Translations under genes and position numbers: made by a program
Notes under the pieces: model-generated
Seen by the model: only the letters and a program-made list of their open reading frames with translations
Told to the model about the DNA's origin: nothing
Databases searched by the model: none
Part shown: positions 54,778-64,000 of the stretch, in pieces
How positions within the stretch are numbered: position 1 is the first letter of the stretch
Layout of the letters: every line of letters begins with the position of its first letter
Assembly (NCBI RefSeq): GCF_000143415.4
Contig: NW_003314262.1
Location: 1,291,960-1,355,959, forward strand
Reading direction: 5' to 3'
Origin: Selaginella moellendorffii
Lineage: Eukaryota; Streptophyta; Lycopodiopsida; Selaginellales; Selaginellaceae
DNA: 64,000 bases

Positions 54778-55975
54778 ATGATCAACGTTGAAGAGAAGGC
54801 GGAAGGAGGAATTCAGTATGCCAGAGCGGAGAGGGATCACTTGGAGGACGTCGCGTTCATTGTGAGATAAATCTATGAACGCGACCTACCTGACTTTTTG
54901 GCTTTCAGCACAAGATCAAGGGCTGTGAATTAGGCGAAGGAGAAACGATAACCATCGTTCGCATGCACGAGGCACAGTGGACTGTGCACAGAGGTGAGCT
55001 AACACTAGAGATCCAAGTTTAATCTCTGGCTTTTCGCAGAAACAATTCCTTTCATGGAGGAGAATTGCTACAGACTTGGAAAGCTCTTGGAGGAATCCTT
55101 TCAGCGCTATGGGTTTTCCAAGGAAGCTGTCGAGGTGGCCTTTCAAATGCAAGTCGCCGGGTTATTTCTTATTTCATTTCGTGGCTCGTCCCTCTGGTCC
55201 TTGCAGGATGAACAGTGAGATTTCCATCTTCATGCAGAAGGCTCTGGACATGAAAGACGATCCGGATGGTCCTTTCCCAAGCAGATGGGAAGATGACGAG
55301 TCCTCGGTGAATGGCAAGAGACCCATAGAAATTTTCTCTGAAAAGGTTCGCGACATAGACGAACATGATGCCGAGAATAATTCATGATGCTTTCCAGTAT
55401 CACCTGTGGTGGCCTTTCTTGACAACTACATTGGTGGCGATCAAGGGAGATGAGGCTTTGGTCGCTGGTGGAGGTGCGTTTAGTGTCATCCTTGCAAGCA
55501 AGAACGAGGTGTGTAGATTGGCCTTGTAGATAGCTCAACATTGCAAAGATGGTAATCTCTAGTTGCTTGAAACAGGAATTTGTTGTCAACTATAAGGGCC
55601 TAGATGTCAAGGACCAGGACACGATCATCGTGGACAAGGTATCTAGTTTATAGCTTAAATTACAGTTATGGATTGCTTGTGGTTTGCCTTATAGGTGGAT
55701 CTTTTGAAGGAGCAAGTTATTCTGCTAGTGCCGCAAGGATTGCACAAGTAAGAAATTTGGACAGCTTTAATTTTCTGAAGGTTTTTTCTCTTTCAGGAAT
55801 GCCCTGGACGGTTCATTTACCAGGCTGATCGGAAAGCATGTAAGCTTTTCCTTTTTTCTTCCTTCTTCTGATACTATTTCTCTTGTAGCAAGGAAATTTA
55901 TCGGCAATAGCTACGGGAGTAGTGGCCATGGATTGTCTGGCAAGGGAAAGCGTGGCCATGGCAATAAGCAAGTAA
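54778..55975 (+). CDS. Unrecognised protein, intact member of an inverted gene pair
   Basis: The frame starts MINVEEKAEGGIQ at 54778. Exons continue with HKIKGCELGEGETI, ETIPFMEENCYRLGKLLEES, ISIFMQKALDMKDDPDGPF, WWPFLTTTLVAIKGDEALVA, EFVVNYKGLDVKDQDTII, VDLLKEQVILLVPQGLHK and a last exon ending AMAISK at 55975. The intron after the KEAVEVAFQ segment seems to use a GC donor (GCAAGT). I do not recognise the family. Its inverted, damaged copy lies at 47685-48835. The segments DEALVAGGGAFS and LLVPQGLHK look structured, perhaps alpha/beta. No membrane segments or signals are seen. Confidence 0.6.
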
Positions 55976-56280
55976 TATAATCTTGGTATATGTTGTTAGC
56001 AATGCTACCTTTGCACCTTATGCACCAAGCAAGAAGTTCTCAGGGTCTCGGCTATCGCTTGTGACGACGAAGACGCTGCTCGATAGCGAATTGACTTGTT
56101 GGATTTCCTCAAGGAAGAGTTCCGGGAGTACTGCGCAGGCTCGTGAGCAGCGGCGAGTGGCGCTTCAAAGAGGTGCTTTAAAAAAATTTATCTGAGTGAT
56201 CTTCCTTCTCTTTTTCCTTCCATGCAATGATTCTTTTCACTCTTAAGGGTTCTTCACTCACAGGAGGGATTTTTTTTCTC
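55976..56280. other. Intergenic, nothing recognised
   Basis: This lies between the unrecognised gene and the oxygenase-like pseudogene. Only short ORFs are present. Confidence 0.4.
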
Positions 56281-56282
56281 TC

Positions 56283-59149
56283 ATGGCCGCTGCAAAGTAA
56301 GCTTTTGTTTTGGTCCTTTGCTGAAAGATATTCTTTCTTCTTGAAGTGATGAACTGCTGGCGGCGCTGGAATTGAATGGTCGGCCCCAAGAGTCACATCT
56401 TTTCGCCGCCAGTGGCCCGCTGGTCCAACCCGATCTGCCATCAAAGATCTGGCTCCATGGCACCGAAGAAGTCCCCCAACCAAGGTATTTCCCAGCTCCA
56501 GCGGTTACCTCCAGCAAAACCATAGATGCCTCCAAAGCCTCCTTCGAAGTAAGAGAACAGCCGTGGAAATTGCTTCCATGGCAGTGGGATGCCTGGGCCT
56601 TGCGATGGATGCACGAAACTTGGAAGGTCTGGCTTTGAGGGCGATGGCAACTTCCAGTTTCATGACAGAGTCGAGCGTGGAGTTTTTGCCACCATGATCA
56701 TGGAAGTTCCCACTCTCGTCCAGTAGCGAGCGCGGAATTTTTGTGGTAAGACACAAGGACAAGACCTAGACCATCCTTGGACACGAGAGGCCATCGCCAG
56801 GAGCGTTTTACTACGCGGTTTTCTTCGCCGACTGCGAGCACCACTTGGTCAAAGTCACTCAAGGCACCACGGCGTGCATGGCTTTCAACTTGCTGGCCAA
56901 GAACTTGACAAGAGTTCCCGGTTTTTTGGAAGCTTGCTTGGCGACGCGATCGGCTCTCATGCATGGCTTCGAGAAAGACGATGCTCCAAAGAAGATGGTG
57001 ATTCCATTGCAGCACCAATACTCGAAAACCGATCTAGATTTGATGAAACTCAAGGGGAGAGATAGCATGACTTTGGAGTTGCTTTGAAGCCATCGCAAGA
57101 ATCCAGGCAGCTCCAGCGCTCATCAGCGACCAGCTTAAAAACGGCAAGGTTGAGTCGTTCTCGAGATACAGCACCAGCCTCGACGTCGACTTTAGCAGCT
57201 TGCATCTCCAAGATGACAATCATCACAAAAGTAGCTTGATCAGGGTGGACTTTAGAAGTTTGCGTCTGGATTGGATCCTCGGCGATCGTGAAAACAGTGG
57301 CTACGAAAATCATGCAGTGGTGGTCGTTTGGCCGAGCAGCAGTGACGTATACATGGTTTCGTGTGCGGCCTTGGATATACTGGAGGAAAAGAAAGAAGTA
57401 GCGTTTCTCCAGCAGGTACTTGAGGCTCTACCGGAGGTGATCAAGGCTCATGACTGGAGCATTAGTGCTCGTGATCACATTCACAGGCTGCTAAAAGTTT
57501 GCGTAGGCATTGGAGGTAAAGACGAAGTCCTTAAAGCTCTGGAAGTTCTAGCAAGGAACTATGACGCAGCGGTTCCGAGCAAGAAACTCTTACTTTCCGG
57601 GGTTGGAAGCCTGGAGGCGGCGAAAGTGCTTGCTTTAGCATTGAAGTCACATGGATGGAATGCTTATGCCACTGTCATCGTTGACAAGCTCCTTAGCGAG
57701 GAGCGTTTCGAAGACGAGGTGGAGAATTTTGTCCATCTTGCCTTGGAGCTCAAGAACTTGGATTGCTTGGCAGCTGCGTTTCATGTCGCTCGGAAGATTT
57801 TCTTGCTGTGCCACTTTATAAGTTCTCGGTCCGGGAGAAGCTCGAAGACTCCACGGGTGCTGGAATATGGTGTCTCAGGTTCTTGGCGATCACTTTCTTC
57901 CGGAGTTCTTGGAGAATCTAAAGACTGGTGCTACAACCAAGGCGCTGTGTTCTCTAGTCCTACAGCACGACAAGCTTGAACTCCAGGCAAAGCAAAGATT
58001 GTTTTCGATGGTCACGCAAAGGAACAATCTGGAAGAAGTTGCTCCGCCACTTCTCGTTGAAGTGGTGAGAGTTTTTGCATTGCTCGCCAATCCGGAGCTG
58101 CTGAATTCGTTCGTGGCCGCTTTGCTGCAGCAGGTGATAAGCAAAACGACGCTACTCGATACATTCTTGCAGGACGATCAGGATGGATGGATGTTCCTCT
58201 TGACAGTCAGGGGACTTATAGAGATCTGCGTGAACTGGAGGCAAGGTCCCTGGGGGATTTGCTCCGTAAGTGCCGATCATAAGATCCTGAAAGACGGAGG
58301 GTCCGTTTGTTCTTTACCAGGCTTTGCGAGATGGTCATGGACGTTTCCATCCACAATTCGGAAGAGTTTGAAGCCTTTCTGCTGGTGGACGAACTGAAGC
58401 TTCTCAACTCTCTTATCAAAGGCAATGCGGGCAGTGATCTTGTGGAAGCTCTCCTTCGAGTGGATGGAAACAAATGGACACTGCTCTTCTCGGTAGAGGG
58501 TTGCATGGATACGCTGGAAGGCAGCATTCGCACAACCGAGTCGTTCAGCTGTTCGTACGAACGAGTAAAGAGTGTGACCGACACTCTTTACTCGTTGCTC
58601 TTCAAGTGCCATGAAGGATTCCCCGCTTTGAAGCAAAACCCGGGAATCTTGGCATCCTTCACAAAGCTTTGCGAGATGATAACGTCCAGGCCACTCGAGG
58701 CTGAAAGATTTGGATGAGTGTCCTCGTTTGGCTTGGCAACGAGCAGCTTTTGGAAAAGTTGAAGGGGTCACTCTTGGCTTGATCTTGAGAGAAGCTCTCG
58801 AGAAGGAAGATAACTGGATGATGCTGCCGGAGATGATGCTGGATCTCGCAAAGTCACGGGTGGAGAATTTGTCTCATATTAGATGCCCAGAGTTCACCTG
58901 GAGACGGTCTGCGCGAAAGTGTAAACTATCCGATCATCCTGAAGTAAGGACGTTTCTGGAAAGTTCACAGGAAGAGCTGAAGTACACTGGAAAGTTTAAG
59001 AGAATCCATGGAGCTCGAAAACTTGCACGCGAGATCAACAGCTTGAAGGAAGCTGGTTGCTTGGAAGCGTCTGCGACTGATGGTGGAAGTGGCCAGAAAG
59101 CCTTTGTCTTCATAAGAAAGACCCAAGACTCTTTCCAGGAAGTATCATG
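56283..59149 (+). pseudogene. Large 2OG-Fe(II) oxygenase-like protein gene, frameshifted
   Basis: The 5' part encodes NDELLAALELNG-type sequence and an oxygenase-like core (GNFQFHDRVERGVFATMI, then FFADCEHHLVKVTQGTTACMAFNLL at about 56817-56895). Long helical segments follow (57200-58710). The conserved-looking tail (CKLSDHPEVRTFLESS, GSGQKAFVFIRKTQDSF) is at 58920-59130. The coding sequence changes frame near 56730, 57090, 57870, 58300 and 58710, with a stop near 57085. Related plant and fungal proteins pair this core with a helical C-terminus. It is probably a recent pseudogene, since long stretches stay open. Confidence 0.65.
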
Positions 59150-59291
59150 ATGCTCAGAAGGAGATCAAGGAGCGCAAAGCTAGAGATTGATTCCTTCATT
59201 GCTTAAACCACGAGCCCAAAGCAAGGGATTAAAAATCCAGCTAAACTTGCAATAAACCAGATTATTTATTTTCACAAAGTTATTTTTACAT

Positions 59292-59933
59292 TCAAGTGAA
59301 CGTAGCCTTGAGCTGCCGAACCGCATTCTCATCAATAAAGAAGGTCTTGACGAGCACCTCGTCCAGGATGTCCGATCCAAACATGGAGCTTGCGATAGCC
59401 TGGAAGCCCGGTGACTGCGAATCCAGCGTCACGATGGCCATGGCGGTGGTGTTACCAACGTTGAGCTGCCAGTGGATCAAACCCCGCGGGAAGATCATCA
59501 CATCGCCTTTGGAGATGACCTTAGCAAAGAGCTGGTTCTGGGTGGTGACGAATCCGGCGTACAAGCTCCCTTCCGCGACGTAGATGATCTCTGAGCCTCG
59601 CGGGTGCGTGTGTGGAGGGATGAGACCGCCGGGAGCAAAGTCGAGCCTGGCTATGGAGAGGCCGAGAGAGTTGAGCCCCGGATAAGTGTCGACGAAGCCA
59701 AACACCGCGTCGGCTCTCGATGGGCCGCTGGTGTTTGCGGAGTTTCGAAGGCCCGAGAAGATGAAATCCTCGGTGGTGGTGTTGGTTGCTCGCTTGCAAG
59801 GGTAGCCATTGAGAGTGAGGTCCTTTGCGAGGTCAGCCACGCAAAAGTCCTGGAGGGGATCGGCGTCGGAGGCTGTGATCACCTGGAAGATTGGTGCCGC
59901 GATGACGAGAAGTTGGAGGAGTGTGATCATCAT
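59292..59933 (-). CDS. GLP: Germin-like protein (cupin)
   Basis: The single-exon protein is 213 residues. A signal peptide of about 21 residues is followed by the paired germin cysteines (DFCVADL, GYPCKRA). Cupin box 1 (PPHTHPRGSEIIYVAEG) supplies the metal-binding histidines and glutamate. Box 2 (PRGLIHWQLNVGN) supplies the last histidine. It is exported to the cell wall. Some germins are oxalate oxidases or superoxide dismutases; which applies here cannot be told. All four metal ligands are present and an NTT glycosylation site is seen. Confidence 0.92.
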   Translation of the reverse strand: MMITLLQLLVIAAPIFQVITASDADPLQDFCVADLAKDLTLNGYPCKRATNTTTEDFIFSGLRNSANTSGPSRADAVFGFVDTYPGLNSLGLSIARLDFAPGGLIPPHTHPRGSEIIYVAEGSLYAGFVTTQNQLFAKVISKGDVMIFPRGLIHWQLNVGNTTAMAIVTLDSQSPGFQAIASSMFGSDILDEVLVKTFFIDENAVRQLKATFT

Positions 59934-60027
59934 CGTGTTCTTGAGTGATCCCTGGAACTTGAGGAAACAAACGAGAGAGCAATGCTAAGAATTAGAAGAG
60001 TGACCTCTTTCTTTCCGATGGTTGTGA

Positions 60028-60042
60028 AAGTATTTAAAGGAT
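60028..60042 (-). promoter_or_regulatory. TATA-like box of the germin-like gene
   Basis: TTTAAATAC on the minus strand lies about 100 bases before the ATG at 59933. Confidence 0.45.
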
Positions 60043-60139
60043 GGAAAGGCTTGGAGAAGGTTCCATGAAACACAGGAGTTGCGATGGATCCATCACTCTG
60101 TGTTGGGACTGTGTCCATTGAAGGTTTCCTGTGCGCCAC

Positions 60140-60900
60140 TACTTATTACGTCAATTGACAAAATCTTACTTGCGTCATTATTATTATTCTTATTATTTTT
60201 ATTTTTGCATTAGAAGAAGTGTACATTAAACTTTCTAATTGAATTTTCTTAATTAAATTAGTATAAACAATGTGCTTAAAAAACTTTGTCACTGTTATGA
60301 ATTATCTTTAGAAAATAAGAAATGATATATGCTTAAAATGTAAAAATAATTTATTTTGTATTCAAAGACTATTAACTTTTCCTCTTTCCACTACTTTGCT
60401 ATATCTTTAGATAAATAATTCATTTTATACAAAATATTAATGAAATTAAAGTGTAAAATAATGAAATAGTAAGTAAATATTATAATTAATATTTTTTATA
60501 AAGCCATATACTATCTTATTTCTAAAATGGTTTGGATCATTTAAAAAAGATTTTTTTATAACTTAGAGTTTTGGTTTTGCACTTTTAAACAAGATTTATT
60601 ACCATTACTAAATTTACCCACACATAAAAACTTAAAACTTATTTATAGTGATATATGATAAACATTATACAAAAAATATAAGAGAGGTTGTAACATAGGA
60701 CAATATGAGTGATATATTTATTAAAAACAAAAATTATTTAATTTAAATAGAGTTGTGAGGTCTAAGTGTACGGCTACAATATTGTATATTAATATTAGCA
60801 TAGTGAGATTTTGATAGCTGTCGGATTGATTTCAATCTAAACCACTCACTCCTGTATATAAGCTAGGGTTTTTGGGTTAATTGATATATACATTTTTTGT
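60140..60900. other. AT-rich intergenic region
   Basis: Very A/T-rich with no ORFs. A stretch from about 60755 to 60930 (TGTGAGG..., TATATAAGC, poly-T) has the look of an LTR for the element downstream, but no second LTR is seen. Confidence 0.45.
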
Positions 60901-62600
60901 ATTCCCTTTCTATATTCCATACACTCATATTAATGGAGATGAGGGGCATTTTTTATTGTCCCTCAAAAGTGCTTAGATTTGGGATTTTATTTAAATCTAA
61001 CTTTTGCATAATTTAAATCTAATTTTTCCCATTTCCTTTCTTTTGTTCTTTCCTTTCAGGATTTTGGTTTAGATTTAGCTTTTGTATTGTTTAAATCTCC
61101 CTTTCTTTTTAACTTTTTTCATTTATCTTCTTTTGCTCTTTATTTTTCATTCCATCTTCATTGTAGAGCAATAGTCTCTTGCTCCCTTGACTTTAGAGTA
61201 GTAGTTGGTGCAATTGCTCAATACTATGTAATTGCAATTGAACAACCAATTCAGTTGATGGTGGCAATCATGACACATGGTATAACTCCTCCTGCTCTTG
61301 GTGTCAATCTTTATGTTTAGCCAAAGTTCTTTTGTGAAATCCTAAGGATGGTGTGTACTATTGATTTGATCACTTCACAATGATTGCCATATATCATTCT
61401 TGGGATGATGCTTAATATTTTCATGAGTTTTCACATATCTCCAAGGGACACCATTGTAGTGGTACAATGGTTTGAGTATAACCACTTGTGAGGATTGAAA
61501 GATTCATTTGGATGTTTTCAAATGTGCATTCGAACATGCTGACAATTGTGATAATGCCTTTCAACAATTGCATCATTTTCATCAAAATCCATCTGAGTCG
61601 GTGATACAATTTGGCATTTGTTTCCGAAGTCTTTTGCTTTGTTCGGAGTTAAATATATCAGAGTGGATCAAGTTAAAAATGTTGTGGCCAGTACTTTATC
61701 AACATCTTGTAGGATTTGTGCATAAACTTTTTTCAACCACCTTTGATAATGCCCTTTGTTTGGCACAACGTTATGAGACGTCACTTCTTCCACTTCTAGT
61801 TGCACATCCTTTAGCTCCACTTTTTGTGGGAGATGGTCCTGTTTCAATGGAGGTTGATGTTGTTGTTCCTTGAGTTTAACTTTTATTGCTCAACCTGTTA
61901 CCACACATTACCTTTTATATTTGTGTTATGCAGTAGAGTTAATTTTCATTCTTTATAGCAATAGCCATACACATGCATGTGCACGGGATGAAGTAAACTT
62001 TGTTGTGCGTGTGGGCAATCCTAAGCTTGCATTGCAGTCATTGTGGGTGGTGCTGAGTCAAACTTTTGACCTCATTTTTGGCATGGATTAATTACAACAC
62101 AATCATGCGAAGTGTGACTTTGAGGTTTTTTCCTCTTGTCTCATACTTCTTTATATTTCATTCATTCTTTTCATTTCTGTACCTCTTCGTCCCTTTATTT
62201 CTACCTTTGCTTCCATTACTTTTTTCTTCCCATTACTTCTTTTTATGTTTCTGTCTTGTTTTGCTCTTTCATCTTCCGATCCCTCCAATGGTCTTTGTGT
62301 TGCAATGGTTGACTGGCTTATGGAGTATGTTGATCTCTTTAAATTTGACTTATCGTCTGGAGCCAAGATTTGCCACATGCAATCCGATTCCAATTGAGGA
62401 TGCTCGTCCAATCACCCAAAGAGATCAAAATTCTACAAACAAATGTTAAGGAGATGTTGGAAAAGGGTGTTATTCGAAAGTCGCGGAGTCCTTGGGCATG
62501 TGAACCTCATCTTGTAATGAAGCCTAATAAGAGTATTTATTTTTACATTGACTATCGTCCATTAAACGAAGTGACGATCCTAGACATGTACCTGTAAGCG
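60900..62600 (+). mobile_element. Ty3/gypsy LTR retrotransposon remnant (gag to start of RT)
   Basis: A gag-like frame lies at 61508-61873 (FHQNPSESVIQFGI, ISEWIKLKMLW). A protease-like end follows near 62050-62090 (FDLIFGMD). The start of reverse transcriptase is at about 62370-62597 (VKEMLEKGVIRKSRSPWA, FYIDYRPLNEVT). Frames are broken and the element ends abruptly before the RT catalytic motif, so it cannot move by itself. Confidence 0.7.
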
Positions 62601-63435
62601 ACTAATTTTTCCATTTTACTTTAGTCACTTAACTGCACCTCCAACCATTTGGAAGAGTCTCATTCACAACCTCCATAAGTCCCAATTAGGACTTGGGGTT
62701 TGCTAGCCCTGAGAATGGCATTCATGCCACTCAACCTTTGCACTTGGTCCAAGTGCACCACATGTCCAATCCCATAACTGACACCTCAAGGTACCACCAA
62801 TATATCGGCCCATTAGGCTAAGGCGATGCCCATTCACCTTGGCCACACCGGTGGTTTAACGCCACCTGCATCATAGTCCTATCTCTCAAAAACTGGACCA
62901 TCCGTCCGTGAGTGATCATCCCAGATCTATTCTTTAGCATCCTTAGATGCCCGCAAACAAAGGGAATACCCCTCATCGACAACTCTTTTCCAGTCCCCAC
63001 CAAGTCCCTTTTTATCCATGGCCGTGTTTGCCAACACTGCCACTAGATCAAGGCCCGCAAGCTCGACCTCTAAGTCCCACAATCCTTTGGGACTTCCTCA
63101 CCATGCGATCATATCCTTGGTCACTACGCTAAAGGACTGCTCTTCTTCCCTTTCACCATTTGGGACTTTGGGATAACATTTTGGAACACCGTGGCCTTAC
63201 GCAAGCCTTATGGGTACTCTCTTTGCCTTTCGCCTTTAGATGCTCTAGCCATGGGCTTAGAGCGAGGTTCCGTTGAGCCACGCTAGGTAATCCAAGTAAG
63301 TAGTGCCACCCACACTTGGACTGAGAGCATCGGCCAGTTGATCTCTCGAGGGAACTAGAGCCGGCTCTTGAATACTTCACTAAGCTAGCCCGCTTGTCGA
63401 TCCGTGTTCACTCTAATCTTGGACTTCCCAGTGGG
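62601..63435. other. Non-coding DNA of unknown origin right of the retroelement break
   Basis: Base composition changes sharply to C-rich sequence here and no coding sequence is recognised. It may be another repeat that replaced the rest of the retroelement. Confidence 0.35.
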
Positions 63436-63447
63436 CAACTCATCACC

Positions 63448-63540
63448 CAACACTGAGTACAGCCTTCCTGGGCCAAACTAGCCTTCTTGGGCCAAATTAG
63501 CCTTCCTGGGCCAAACTAGCCTTTCCTGGCCAAATTGGCT
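63448..63540 (+). repeat. About 23-base tandem repeat
   Basis: The block GCCTTCCTGGGCCAAACTAG is repeated about four times with small changes (TTCTTGGGCC, CCAAATTAG). Confidence 0.8.
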
Positions 63541-63629
63541 CCACTACAGTCCTCCCCCTCACTATACTTTTGCAGCTCACCAAACCCCCCAGGGTCTGGG
63601 AGACGAACGTTTTGGGCTTTCACCCTCTC

Positions 63630-64000
63630 AGACTCGAACTTGGACTTGGACTCAGACTCGGACTCGGACGTGGACTCGGACTTGGACTTGGACTCGGGCT
63701 CGGGCTCGGTCTTTGCCTCGGCCTCGGTCTCGGTTTCAGTCTTGGTCCTGATCTCGGTCTCGGTCTCGGTCTTGGTCTTGACTTCAGACTCCATCTTGGG
63801 TCTATCTCGAACTCCATCTTGGGTCCATCTCGGACTCCATCTCGGACTCCATCTTGGATCCATCTCGGACTCCATCTCAGACTCCATCTCAGACTCCATC
63901 TCGGGTCCATCTCGGACTCCATCTCAGACTCCATCTCGGGTCCATCTCGGACTCCATCTCGGGTCCATCTCAGACTCCATCTCGGGTCCATCTCAGACTC
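63630..64000 (+). repeat. 6-base and 12-base minisatellite running off the window
   Basis: From 63630 to about 63785 the unit is about GGACTC/GGTCTC (6 bases). From about 63786 to 64000 it becomes a 12-base unit of the form ACTCCATCTCGG with TCC/GGG variants. On the minus strand it reads as long low-complexity frames (for example repeats of MESE or RWSP), which are not genes. Confidence 0.9.

Noticed and set aside
63516-63991. Minus-strand ORFs of over 120 codons
   Set aside because: They are translations of the 6/12-base minisatellite and contain only MESE, RWSP or SPSPSP-type repeats.
1-64000. CRISPR arrays, bacterial operons or ribosome-binding sites
   Set aside because: No regularly spaced repeats of that kind exist. 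Genes are intron-split and on alternating strands, as in a plant nucleus.

Overview
This window reads as land-plant nuclear DNA. Genes are split by many short introns, mostly about 45-90 bases. The gene content is that of a green plant: a plastid acyl carrier protein, polyphenol oxidase, a germin-like protein, a BRUTUS-type hemerythrin/RING protein and an ATL RING-H2 ligase. A microbial-type terpene synthase-like (MTPSL) gene together with the very short introns points to a lycophyte such as Selaginella moellendorffii. That species assignment is inference; no search was run.

Layout. Bases 1-14.9 kb hold a decaying tandem array of about three units. Each unit had a small membrane/coiled-coil gene, a BRWD/PHIP-like WD40-bromodomain gene, a conserved non-coding block, a short proline-rich ORF and a RAD7-like leucine-rich-repeat gene. 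Only the third RAD7-like copy (12.9-14.9 kb) looks intact. From 15.1 to 20.1 kb lie an ATL RING-H2 ligase and a complete BRUTUS-like gene, both on the minus strand. From 20.7 to 26.5 kb are MTPSL wreckage, a polyphenol oxidase fragment, a PP2C, a tRNA-Ser(CGA) and an intact polyphenol oxidase. From 27 to 34 kb are an ASG1-like gene with an apparent frameshift, a GPI-anchored lipid-transfer protein, a damaged M23 peptidase gene and a UBE3A/HERC-like HECT ligase. From 34.8 to 42.7 kb are a P450 pseudogene that stops before its heme loop, the intact MTPSL, a LETM1-like gene, plastid ACP and a second tRNA-Ser(CGA) on the other strand.

From 43.5 to 45.7 kb lies an unusual P-loop NTPase with a C-terminal nuclease-like region, resembling the Crinkler/RHS class, followed by two duplicated cysteine-rich exons. 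From 47.7 to 56 kb, two inverted copies of an unrecognised gene (one broken, one apparently intact) flank a divergent PARP2/HflX pair and a small PLP-enzyme pseudogene. From 56.3 to 59.2 kb is a broken 2OG-Fe(II) oxygenase-like gene, then a germin-like gene. The right end is AT-rich DNA, a truncated Ty3/gypsy remnant and a 6/12-base minisatellite that runs off the window.

The genes do not form one pathway. The themes are ubiquitin signalling (ATL, BRUTUS, HECT), DNA repair and chromatin (RAD7-like, PARP2, BRWD remains) and specialised metabolism (MTPSL, PPO, P450 remains). Duplication followed by decay is heavy throughout.
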